Source: Gemmatimonadota bacterium
Lineage (GTDB): Bacteria; Gemmatimonadota; Gemmatimonadetes; Longimicrobiales; RSA9
Direction: 5' to 3'
DNA length: 7,636 nt
NCBI GenBank assembly: GCA_016207445.1
Contig: JACQPS010000353.1
Coordinates: 1 to 7,636, forward strand
Positions within the stretch are counted from its first letter, which is position 1. Each line of letters opens with the position of its first letter. This document shows positions 1-5,338 of the stretch, in pieces. The notes under the pieces were generated by a model, which was given only the letters and a program-made list of their open reading frames with translations, did not search any database and was not told the origin of the DNA. The translations under genes were made by a program, and so were the position numbers.

Positions 1-126
1 CTGCAGGTTCTTCTGAATGCGCGCCGCGCACGCCGCGCAGCTCATCCCCGCGATCGGGATGGTGAGACGCGCAGACTCGCCGCTCGGCCTCGGCGCCGGT
101 CGTGCGGATGATGGCGAGGCGTCCAT
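1..126 (-). CDS. copA: Heavy-metal (copper-type) P-type ATPase, N-terminal fragment
   Basis: Only the first 42 codons are present; the gene runs off the left edge. After a ~20-residue Pro/Ser/Arg-rich leader comes the first strand of a heavy-metal-associated domain with the motif GMSCAAC (Cys30 and Cys33), the soft-metal binding CxxC of CopA/CopZ-type proteins, followed by the usual helix start ARIQKNL. The gene lies 10 bases downstream of the csoR stop codon on the same strand, and its ribosome-binding site (AGGGAG) sits in that gap, so the two are almost certainly one transcript. In this family the protein exports Cu(I) across the inner membrane with ATP; the CsoR partner supports copper over other metals. 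A free-standing copper chaperone (CopZ-like) would also begin this way, but the unstructured leader before the domain fits an ATPase better. The symbol is inferred from context because the catalytic core is outside the window. Confidence 0.8.
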   Translation of the reverse strand, partial: MDASPSSARPAPRPSGESARLTIPIAGMSCAACAARIQKNLQ

Positions 127-136
127 CTCTCTCCCT

Positions 137-442
137 TCAGCGTGCATGCCGGTACATCAGCTCGAGCACCTCCTGATACGTGCGCTCCGCCTGCCGCGGG
201 CTCCCGGACCGCAACGCATCCGTGACGCAGTGCTCCAGGTGGTTGCGCATCAGCAGCTTCCCGACCGAGCGCAGCGCCTCGTGCACCGATGCGACCTGCG
301 TCAGGATATCGGTGCAATAGCGACCCTCCGCCACCATCCGCTGCAGCCCCCGCACCTGCCCCTCGATCTTCTTCAGCCGCGCCAGCGCCCGCGCCTGCAG
401 TTCCGCGTCCACGCCGGCCGCCTGCCTCCGCTGCGGGCTCAT
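137..442 (-). CDS. csoR: CsoR-family copper-sensing transcriptional repressor
   Basis: A complete 101-aa protein of the all-helical CsoR/RcnR family. The first helix carries RLKKIEGQVRGLQRM (residues 22-36), typical of the family. The metal site is fully conserved: Cys43 (in RYC), His68 and Cys72 (in RNHLEHC), with the same 25- and 4-residue spacing as Cys36, His61 and Cys65 of Mycobacterium tuberculosis CsoR. That trio marks Cu(I) sensors rather than nickel (RcnR) or formaldehyde (FrmR) sensors. The known mechanism is that the apo-tetramer binds a G-tract operator and Cu(I) binding releases it. The gene is followed after 10 bases by the copper ATPase start, and is preceded by a candidate CsoR operator and promoter (447-491), so autoregulation of a csoR-copA operon is likely. 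Upstream of the ATG only a G-rich stretch is seen, not a clean Shine-Dalgarno. Confidence 0.95.
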   Translation of the reverse strand: MSPQRRQAAGVDAELQARALARLKKIEGQVRGLQRMVAEGRYCTDILTQVASVHEALRSVGKLLMRNHLEHCVTDALRSGSPRQAERTYQEVLELMYRHAR

Positions 443-446
443 ACCC

Positions 447-461
447 TACCCCCCTAGGCTA
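447..461. promoter_or_regulatory. Candidate CsoR operator
   Basis: The sequence TACCCCCCTAGGCTA is centred on the palindrome CCTAGG and carries a C/G tract flanked by TA on both sides, the pattern of known CsoR operators (TACCC...GGGTA with a G-tract). It lies between the -10-like TATATA and the csoR start codon, where bound repressor would block initiation. A second C-tract (ATACCCCC, 463-470) lies just beyond, so the full site may be longer. The right half-site is degenerate (GGCTA instead of GGGTA). Confidence 0.6.
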
Positions 462-491
462 TATACCCCCGCAAGCTAACACGGCTGTCAA
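460..491 (-). promoter_or_regulatory. csoR promoter (TTGACA / TATATA)
   Basis: Read on the minus strand, a perfect TTGACA (491-486) is followed after 20 bases by TATATA (465-460). The spacing is longer than the usual 17 bp. The predicted transcript start, about 7 bases further on, would fall within the candidate CsoR operator and leave a leader of about 10 bases before the csoR ATG. No convincing terminator separates this promoter from the 119-aa gene upstream. Confidence 0.5.
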
Positions 492-502
492 GGCCGGGCG
501 GG

Positions 503-862
503 TCAGCCTTCCATGGGCACGGGGGCCCACCCCTCGACGTAGCGCAGCAGGGTGTGGTTTTCGATCGAGCGGAACCACTGGTCGTGCAGTTGCTTGCCGG
601 TGGGGTCGTGGAGGAGCCAGTCGCGGAAGCGGTTGGCGGCGGCGGCGTCGGTCCAGTACGCCTCGTTCACGTACTTGGGGCGCTCCTTGACGGGCTTGGG
701 GTTGGTGTAGGGGCCGGTGAAACCGTCCAGCAGGATCCAGGTCTTGCGGTCGCGGCAGCCGAACTGCTTGGCTGCGGCCTCCAGCTTCGCGTCGAGCCAC
801 TCGATGAAGGAGGCCTCGTGCACGCCGGGTTTGATGTTGAAGAGGTGTACGACGCGGATCAT
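503..862 (-). CDS. Small conserved-looking protein, possible ferredoxin-like alpha/beta-barrel fold
   Basis: A 119-aa soluble protein with no signal peptide or membrane segment. The start is well fixed: ATG at 862 has a near-ideal Shine-Dalgarno (AGGAGG) six bases upstream and overlaps the stop codon of the iron-sulfur fragment as ATGA, so translation was coupled to the SdhB/FrdB gene. I do not recognise a named family. The pattern of an opening strand (IRVVHLFNIKPG), an amphipathic helix (residues ~15-33), a strand (TWILLDGF), the segment YVNEAYWTDAAAANRFRDWL (residues 64-83) and a closing strand (TLLRYVEGW) resembles a dimeric alpha/beta barrel such as EthD or antibiotic-biosynthesis monooxygenase domains; this is only a fold guess. 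Aromatic residues (Trp22, Trp42, Trp70, Trp82, Trp96) and one Cys36 stand out. The ATGA coupling suggests a role tied to the fumarate reductase/succinate dehydrogenase complex, in assembly or a side reaction. Confidence 0.85.
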   Translation of the reverse strand: MIRVVHLFNIKPGVHEASFIEWLDAKLEAAAKQFGCRDRKTWILLDGFTGPYTNPKPVKERPKYVNEAYWTDAAAANRFRDWLLHDPTGKQLHDQWFRSIENHTLLRYVEGWAPVPMEG

Positions 863-1245
863 GGCTTCCTCCTGCGCACGAGCTGGACGAGGCGGCGGAG
901 CGGGTCGTAGTGGCGGTCCACGACGCGCTCCTTGAGCGGGATGATGGCGTTGACGGTGATGCGGATGCTCTCGGGACACACCTCGGTGCAGCAGTAGGTG
1001 ATGTTACAGAAGCCGATGCCGCCCTCATCCTTCACGTAGTCGACGCGGTCCTGCACATCGAGCGGGTGCGTCTCGTAGGCGGCGGCGCGAACCAGGAAGG
1101 CGGGTCCCATGAAGCCATCGTGCTTGCCATGCGTGCGCAGGACGTGACAGACGTCCTGGCACAGGAAGCATTCGATGCAGCGCTTGAACTCCTGGGCGCG
1201 CCGGACCTCGTACTGGTACATGCGCCAGGTTCCATCCTCGAAATC
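859..1245 (-). pseudogene. sdhB: C-terminal half of SdhB/FrdB iron-sulfur subunit (5'-truncated)
   Basis: About 129 codons of clear iron-sulfur subunit of the actinobacterial type (M. tuberculosis Rv0247c-like). Counting from the internal Met at 1221, the first cluster motif is CIECFLCQDVC (Cys15, 18, 21, 25) and the second FCNITYCCTEVCPE (Cys72, 77, 78, 82), followed by the family-typical IPLKERVVDRHYDP tail. These would bind the [4Fe-4S] and [3Fe-4S] clusters that carry electrons between flavin and quinone. The N-terminal [2Fe-2S] ferredoxin domain, normally ~110-120 residues, is missing. Upstream of about position 1246 the frame stops resembling the family and runs into membrane-anchor sequence in another frame. 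No ribosome-binding site is placed for an internal start at 1221, so a functional product is unlikely. Whether this is a real deletion or an assembly join cannot be decided here. Confidence 0.85.
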
Positions 1246-1263
1246 CGGGCGGCGCGGGCGGCG
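1246..1263. repeat. 9-bp tandem repeat CGGGCGGCG x2 at the operon breakpoint
   Basis: Two perfect adjacent copies of CGGGCGGCG (1246-1254 and 1255-1263). They lie exactly between the last recognisable codon of the iron-sulfur fragment and Arg100 of the membrane anchor. Such a repeat could have served as a microhomology for a deletion, or could have misled assembly. Confidence 0.85.
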
Positions 1264-1562
1264 CGGAACCCGAGGATGAAGACCATCATCAGGAGGGCCG
1301 GCGAGAAGCGCCACCACGTCCATTCCGCGACCCGCACCTCGATCGGGCACTGCGCAGCCAGGCACGGCGAATAAAAGGGCGAGAGATAGGGGAGCCCGAT
1401 CTGGAACGCGTGGTAATTCTTCCCCTGGAAGATCGCCCACGTCGCGTACGCACCGGAGACCGCCAGCACCAGCGCGGTCGTGAGCGGCGCAGTCCACCAG
1501 CGATCGCGGCGCTGCGTCGCTCCGAGCCGCTCCCGCGGGATCGCTCCGGCCGCTGTAGCCAT
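1263..1562 (-). pseudogene. Membrane anchor subunit of SdhB/FrdB-type complex, N-terminal 100 residues (3'-truncated)
   Basis: The first 100 residues read as the membrane protein that precedes the flavoprotein in actinobacterial-type succinate dehydrogenase operons (Rv0249c-like). There is a hydrophobic helix at about residues 25-46 (TAPLTTALVLAVSGAYATWA), the family-typical YLSPFYSPCLAAQCP (residues 59-73), and the start of a second helix (FSPALLMMVFILGFR, 86-100). In this family GFR is normally followed by a tyrosine-rich TCYYYRKAYYR segment and more helices. Here the reading continues out of register for ~76 meaningless residues, antisense-like to the iron-sulfur frame, to about 1032. The start at 1562 has a purine-rich GGGGGAGG directly in front and a good promoter at 1630-1659. 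The iron-sulfur frame is offset from this one, so no in-frame fusion is made. Confidence 0.75.
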
Positions 1563-1629
1563 CCTCCCCCTTCGGCGACAGAGGTTCGGGATGCTCAGAT
1601 CCGGGTTGTCGTTGAGAAACCGCGGCGGG

Positions 1630-1659
1630 AACGTAGACGGCGCTGCAGGATGGTGTCAA
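1630..1659 (-). promoter_or_regulatory. Sigma-70-like promoter for the membrane anchor gene
   Basis: On the minus strand a perfect TTGACA (1659-1654) is followed after 18 bases by TACGTT (1635-1630), matching the TAnnnT core of a -10 element. The predicted start near 1623 would give a leader of about 60 bases before the ATG at 1562. This is the best-matched promoter in the window, and it drives a gene that is broken 300 bases later. Confidence 0.55.
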
Positions 1660-1670
1660 GGAACGGAACA

Positions 1671-1845
1671 ACCAACACAATTCACCGCAAAGGGCGCAAA
1701 GATCGCAAAGCCTTCGCGCGCGATTCGGCGGATCCTGCGAGAACCGAAACTCCTTTCTTTGAGTTTTGGTCGCCCGGCTCCGCTCGGTTCTCGCGTTGGC
1801 TACCTTTGCACTCTTTGCGGTCGTTGCGGTGAATGTTTTGTGGTC
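1671..1845. repeat. Long imperfect inverted repeat of the CGCAAAG / TTCACCGCAAAG type
   Basis: The outer left arm (1671-1710) contains ATTCACCGCAAAG and three CGCAAAG-like words; the right arm (1803-1845) is its approximate reverse complement, ending CTTTGCGG...GCGGTGAAT. In the middle a small hairpin forms from ACCGAAACTC (1743-1752) and GAGTTTTGGT (1761-1770), nine of ten positions paired, around the loop CTTTCTTT. Read as protein it gives the FTAKGAKIAK and LCTLCGRCGE type nonsense known from dispersed repeats in many environmental bacterial genomes. It occupies most of the gene-free stretch 1563-1856 between the anchor gene and the CYCXC gene. It carries no open reading frame worth calling. 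It could fold as a stem in RNA made from either strand. Confidence 0.8.
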
Positions 1846-1856
1846 TATCCCGAATC

Positions 1857-2345
1857 TCAGGTACCGTAGACCGCGTCGATCTGCGCGCGGATCTCGTCGA
1901 GCGAGCGGCCTTCCTGGTGCAGCCGGTAGGCCAGGGCCGCCTCGCCGAGGCAAATGTCGCAGCGAGCGGCGTGGTCGCTGTGGAAGCAAGTCAGGAGCGA
2001 GCGGTGCCCCGAGTGCTTGGAGCACTCGCAGTAGCAGTAGAGGCCGTCCAGCAGCTCGGGGATCCGGCGGGCATCGAAGTAGACCTGCGCGATCCCGGGG
2101 ACCTCGGCGTACCGCTGCGCGGGCATGATGCTGTCCGCGCCGATGGCGGCGCGGGGCTGCGGATGCGTGTGGGCCTCCGCCGCGCGCACCACGAAGATGC
2201 GGTATCCGGCCGCCGCCGCCGCCAGCGCCAGCAGCAGTACAAGCACGTAGTTGCGCCAAACGGCGAGCGGGCGGACGAAGGGCGCCCGATCGCCGGTCGC
2301 CGCCGCCGCGGGCCCAGCGGGCCGCTTCCGCTGCTTCTTCTGCAT
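1857..2345 (-). CDS. CYCXC (PCYCGC-type) cysteine-rich membrane-anchored protein
   Basis: A complete 162-aa protein. A basic N-terminus (MQKKQRKRP) is followed by one hydrophobic helix at about residues 30-49 (WRNYVLVLLLALAAAAAGYR), which should act as an uncleaved signal anchor and place the rest outside the membrane. There is no lipobox Cys. The outer domain carries the signature LYCYCECSKHSGHRSLLTCF (Cys104, 106, 108, 120), then a CDIC pair (Cys129, 132) and several His (111, 114, 122, 125), and ends in a helix EIRAQIDAVYG. This matches the PCYCGC/CYCXC family, whose biochemical role is not settled; metal binding is likely from the Cys/His density but unproven. The start at 2345 has GGAG about 8 bases upstream. 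It lies on the same strand as the broken respiratory operon but is separated by 294 bp containing a promoter and repeat, so co-transcription is doubtful. Confidence 0.85.
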   Translation of the reverse strand: MQKKQRKRPAGPAAAATGDRAPFVRPLAVWRNYVLVLLLALAAAAAGYRIFVVRAAEAHTHPQPRAAIGADSIMPAQRYAEVPGIAQVYFDARRIPELLDGLYCYCECSKHSGHRSLLTCFHSDHAARCDICLGEAALAYRLHQEGRSLDEIRAQIDAVYGT

Positions 2346-2435
2346 GTCCAGCTCCGTGAGAGGTACGTCCTGGTAATACGCGCGCAGGGGGCAGAGGATC
2401 CCGCGCCTGGGCCGATCACGCAAACGCCTCTGGCA

Positions 2436-2450
2436 CGGGTTCTGAACCCG
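2436..2450. promoter_or_regulatory. 15-bp perfect dyad upstream of the topoisomerase gene
   Basis: CGGGTTC-T-GAACCCG, two perfect 7-base arms around one base, ends 12 bases before the topoisomerase ATG in the 117-bp divergent gap (2346-2462). It is too tight to form a stable hairpin and looks like a protein-binding dyad. No convincing -10/-35 was seen in this gap for either gene. Confidence 0.35.
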
Positions 2451-2462
2451 AGCCGGTGCGAG

Positions 2463-3467
2463 ATGGCGTACGAGCAGCCAGAAACCTGGTGGCGGCGGGT
2501 CGGCTCTTCGACACGCGGCTTTCACTATGTGAGACCGGATGGCGCGGTGCGCGCCCCGGCCGCGCTGCGGCGGATCCGTGCGCTCAGGGTCCCGCCGGGC
2601 TGGACGGACGTGCACATCGCGCCCGACCCGCGCCGTGAGCTGCAGGCGTGGGGACGCGACCGCGCTGGCCGCAAGCAGTACATCTACAGCGCCGCACGCG
2701 TCGCGAAACGGGACGGGCGCAAGTGGTCGTCCGTCCTGCGGGTGGGACGGCTGCTCCCCACGCTGCGCGCGGCCACGAACGCGCACCTGTGCCGCCCCGA
2801 GCTCGACCGGGAGAAGGTGCTCGCCACCGTGGTCCGCCTCATGAGCCGCGGCTTCTTCCGCGTCGGCGGCGAGCGGTACGCGATCCAGAACCGGACGTTC
2901 GGCATCTGCACGCTGGCGAAGCGCCACGTGCGCGTCGAGGGCCCCAACCTGGTCTTCCGCTACCGCGGCAAGCGCCGCAAAGAGCAGCGGCAGATCGTCG
3001 CGGACACGCCGCTCGCCCGCATCGTCGATGAGCTGCTCGACCTCCCCGGCAAACGCCTCTTCCGCTACCGGAACGGCAACGGCACGGTCTCGAACCTGAC
3101 GGCGCGGCTGGTCAACACCTACCTGCTCGCGGTCCTGGGGGGGCGCTGCACCTCGAAGGACCTGCGCACGTTCGGCGGCACGGTCCGCGCCGCGACCATT
3201 CTGGCCGAGCTGGGCCCGCCCGTGAGCGAGCGCGAGGCGAAGAAGCACCTGTCGCTGTGCTGCCGGCTCGTCGCCCAGGATCTCGGAAATACGCCGGCCA
3301 TCTGCCGCAAGGCGTACATCCATCCGGCCGTGCTGGGCGGCTACGAGCACGGCCGCACGATCGAGGCGGTGATGCGCAAAGCGCCCCGGCCGCTCGAGGC
3401 GCGCGAGCCGCCCGGTTTCTACCCCGAGGAGGCGGCGCTCATGCGCTTTCTGGAGCGATACGGGTGA
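2463..3467 (+). CDS. DNA topoisomerase IB (bacterial/poxvirus type)
   Basis: A complete 334-aa type IB topoisomerase, the usual bacterial length. It relaxes supercoils by nicking one strand through a 3'-phosphotyrosine link, without ATP or metal. All five catalytic positions are seen: Arg133 (GFFRVGG), Lys170 (FRYRGK), Arg235 (SKDLRTFGGT), Asn276 (LGNTPA) and the nucleophile Tyr285 (CRKAYIHP). The Arg133-Lys170 distance (37) and the 276-285 distance (9) match vaccinia virus (130/167, 265/274); as in Deinococcus, Asn replaces the viral His. The family landmark TFGICTLAKRHVRV (residues 145-158) precedes Lys170. The first ~100 residues form the N-terminal clamp domain. The ATG at 2463 is chosen because homology-like sequence begins soon after; upstream sequence in the same frame is low-quality shadow coding. 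The Shine-Dalgarno is weak. The gene is divergent from the CYCXC gene and convergent with the phosphoesterase, 52 bp away. Confidence 0.95.
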   Translation: MAYEQPETWWRRVGSSTRGFHYVRPDGAVRAPAALRRIRALRVPPGWTDVHIAPDPRRELQAWGRDRAGRKQYIYSAARVAKRDGRKWSSVLRVGRLLPTLRAATNAHLCRPELDREKVLATVVRLMSRGFFRVGGERYAIQNRTFGICTLAKRHVRVEGPNLVFRYRGKRRKEQRQIVADTPLARIVDELLDLPGKRLFRYRNGNGTVSNLTARLVNTYLLAVLGGRCTSKDLRTFGGTVRAATILAELGPPVSEREAKKHLSLCCRLVAQDLGNTPAICRKAYIHPAVLGGYEHGRTIEAVMRKAPRPLEAREPPGFYPEEAALMRFLERYG

Positions 3468-3519
3468 AGGGCGCGCTTACACGAATGCCAAAAGCTGTGC
3501 GAGGATACTGGTAGAGGTG

Positions 3520-4329
3520 CTACGCCCGCTTCCGCGCCGGCTCCGGCTGCAGCTGCCGCCGCTCCGGCGCCGACGTGGTCCACAGGAGATACTGCGCGCC
3601 GCGTTGCCGCAGCACCGGCAGCGATACGTTGTAGACCGGGATGCCCTTGGGTGTGCGGCCCTCGTGCGTGCCGCCGTGCGCGTGGCCGTGGAAGATGACG
3701 GTGGCCCCGTGCGTCTCGAGGGGGTCCAGCAGGCGCGACGAGCCGAGGAACGGGTAGATCGCCTCGGGCTCTCCCTTGAGCGTGTCCAGGATGGGCGAGT
3801 AGTGCATGAGCACGACCCGGGTCTCCGCCTGCAGCGTGCGCAGCGCGTTCTCCAGCTTGAGCGATTCGTCGATCGCGGTCTGCACGAAATCCTTGATCAG
3901 CCGCTCCCCGAACGGCGCCAGGGTGCCGCGCCCGAAGCCGCCGGCGAACCCCTTCGTGCCCACGAAGCCGACGCCGTCGATCCTGACCTGATCGCCATCC
4001 AGCAAGTGCGCACCGCGGTCGCGCAGCATGGCCGCGAGCTCCTCGGTCGCCTCAGCCTCGTAGTCGTGATTGCCCAGCACCGCCACGATCGGGATCTCGA
4101 CGCCCGCGATCTCCTCGATGAACGCGCGCATCTGCTCGGGCCGCCCGTGCGTCGTCAGGTCACCGCACAGCACCAGCACGTCCGCGCTGCGCGCGGCATC
4201 GGAGAACAGGTCGACGAGCGTGCCGCGCGCCGCACCGTCGAAGTGCAGATCGCCGACGGCCGCGATGCGCAGCAGCCTGCCGCCCTGCGCCTCATGCTCC
4301 CTGGACGAACTTCTTGTCATCCCAGACAT
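3520..4329 (-). CDS. Calcineurin-like metallophosphoesterase
   Basis: A 269-aa protein with the full metallophosphoesterase motif set: GDLH (Asp27, His29), CGDLT (Asp57), GNHD (Asn87, His88), MHYSP (His176) and HGHAHGG (His216, His218), which build the two-metal centre that hydrolyses phosphomono- or diesters. Substrate is unknown. Family-like features outside the motifs are GTKGFAGGFGRG (residues 124-135) and the tail GIPVYNVSLPVL (229-240). There is no signal peptide, so it should be cytoplasmic. It overlaps the 3' end of the upstream nucleotidyltransferase gene by 38 bases, or 29 if the second Met (4320) is the start; the start is not decided by a strong ribosome-binding site, although GGAG lies close to the first ATG. 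The overlap implies one transcript and coupled translation. The last ~20 residues are basic and Pro-rich and probably disordered. It ends 52 bp from the convergent topoisomerase gene, with no clear terminator seen. Confidence 0.92.
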   Translation of the reverse strand: MSGMTRSSSREHEAQGGRLLRIAAVGDLHFDGAARGTLVDLFSDAARSADVLVLCGDLTTHGRPEQMRAFIEEIAGVEIPIVAVLGNHDYEAEATEELAAMLRDRGAHLLDGDQVRIDGVGFVGTKGFAGGFGRGTLAPFGERLIKDFVQTAIDESLKLENALRTLQAETRVVLMHYSPILDTLKGEPEAIYPFLGSSRLLDPLETHGATVIFHGHAHGGTHEGRTPKGIPVYNVSLPVLRQRGAQYLLWTTSAPERRQLQPEPARKRA

Positions 4330-5155
4330 CGCTCCGGACGATCTCCCCCACCCGGGGGTCCCGCCGCGCCGCCGCCACGGTCGGCGTGCGCGGGTCGCGG
4401 AACCCCCACTCGTTCACGTCGATCGCGAACGAGAACCGGGAGACGAGCGTACCCCGGAAGCTGCACGGGTCGTGACTGGCGTCCGTGTCCTCGTACGCCC
4501 GCTCGTACAGATCCTCGCGCACCGACGGCGGGATGCATTCCCGGTGGCCGGGATAGACGTAATCGAAGAAGTGGAGCTGCGCGAGCAGCAGGCGCCAGTG
4601 ATCGCCGCTGCGCTCGAGCAGCCGCTCCCAGTCCAGCTCGCGGCCGCGCACGACCAGCAGGTGGGCCATATCGGAGATATCCGTGCGGTGCCGCTCCGAG
4701 ATGAAGAGGCGGTGCCAGATGAGCTCCTCGGGCGGCGCCACCCGCACCGGCGTCGCGGCCAGGATCGCGGGGCGCGAGTGCCGGTACCAGTCGGCGTCGA
4801 TGAAGTGCAGCCCGTTGCCCATGCCGAAGATCAGGTCGACCATCGCCTCGTCGCGGTACGCCTTGGCCAGCCAGTGCGCCTGCTCGAGCACGGTGTGAAA
4901 GCCGGCGGCGCGCAGCGCGCGCGCGGCCGCCACGACGTGCGCCGGCTCGAGCAGCACGTCGAGGTCCTTCGTCTGCCGGTAGATGCCGGTGTACTCGTAG
5001 ATCGCGTACAGGCCGCTCACGACGTAGGCAATGCCGGCCTGGTTCAGCGTCGCCAGCGCCAGGCGGTACACCTCGCGCTCCGCCTCCGGAATCCAGAATT
5101 CGCCGTGCGTCAGCGATTTCCGCTCTTCGCGCGTGAGGTAGGCCGTCTCGGGCAT
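4292..5155 (-). CDS. Pol-beta-fold nucleotidyltransferase family protein
   Basis: A 287-aa protein with a minimal nucleotidyltransferase core: a Ser-Gly helix start (VVSGLYAIYEYTG, residues 45-57), the metal-binding Asp pair in TKDLDVLL (Asp64, Asp66) and a third acidic strand AMVDLIFG (Asp107). These three Asp would hold the catalytic metals. A helical middle follows (SERHRTDISDMAHLL, 153-167; LDWERLLERSGDHWRLLLAQL, 174-194), resembling the substrate-binding part of AbiEii/MNT-like enzymes. The C-terminal part contains CSFRGTLVSR (231-240) and DVNEWGFRDPRTPTV (246-260), which I recall, without verification, from similar unnamed proteins next to phosphoesterase genes. The start at 5155 has GGAAGG about 6 bases upstream; longer upstream readings are GC-rich shadow. 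It overlaps the phosphoesterase start downstream. Transfer of NMP to a protein or small molecule is possible; the substrate is unknown. Toxin activity of the AbiEii kind is possible but no antitoxin is seen. Confidence 0.88.
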   Translation of the reverse strand: MPETAYLTREERKSLTHGEFWIPEAEREVYRLALATLNQAGIAYVVSGLYAIYEYTGIYRQTKDLDVLLEPAHVVAAARALRAAGFHTVLEQAHWLAKAYRDEAMVDLIFGMGNGLHFIDADWYRHSRPAILAATPVRVAPPEELIWHRLFISERHRTDISDMAHLLVVRGRELDWERLLERSGDHWRLLLAQLHFFDYVYPGHRECIPPSVREDLYERAYEDTDASHDPCSFRGTLVSRFSFAIDVNEWGFRDPRTPTVAAARRDPRVGEIVRSDVWDDKKFVQGA

Positions 5156-5322
5156 CGCGGCCTTCCGCCTCGGAGGCGCGCCGTACCGGCTCTTGCGTCG
5201 GTTGCGCACACAGCCTCTCGCGTTCTCCCGCCACCCGGCTCCGCCGCGCGCTCGCGCAAGGATCGGGCCGATGCCGCGTCGATCGTGGGCAGGGCCGCCT
5301 TCCCCACCCGGTCGGCCCGCGC

Positions 5323-5338
5323 TACCTTGACCCGCATG
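5323..5338 (+). promoter_or_regulatory. Candidate leaderless promoter for the coiled-coil gene
   Basis: TACCTT (TAnnnT -10 core) lies at 5323-5328, seven bases before the ATG at 5336, and no Shine-Dalgarno is present. This spacing puts transcription start at or next to the start codon. A poor -35 (TTCCCC, 5300-5305) is 17 bases upstream. Confidence 0.4.

Noticed and set aside
481..515. AAGGC...GCCTT stem after the 119-aa gene as a terminator
   Set aside because: Only five paired bases with an 11-base loop and no T-tract, and it overlaps the csoR -35 region.
1671..1845. Protein-coding reading of the CGCAAAG repeat (FTAKGAKIAK-like frames on both strands)
   Set aside because: This is the usual spurious translation of the dispersed repeat, with no start signals or protein-like composition.
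859..2259. A 466-codon open frame on the minus strand running through the iron-sulfur fragment, anchor gene, repeat and CYCXC gene
   Set aside because: Only the last ~129 codons resemble a protein family; the rest is antisense or out-of-frame to better genes and reads through the dispersed repeat.
1833..2462. In-frame upstream extension of the topoisomerase IB gene (to 544 aa)
   Set aside because: It lies antisense to the convincing CYCXC gene, and the product from 2463 already has normal family length.
5166..5178. Small palindrome CGCCTC-G-GAGGCG upstream of the nucleotidyltransferase start
   Set aside because: Short and expected by chance at this GC content; no promoter elements are near it.
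4070..5335. Long plus-strand open frame ahead of the coiled-coil gene
   Set aside because: It is antisense to the nucleotidyltransferase, which has recognisable motifs; this is a GC-skewed shadow frame.
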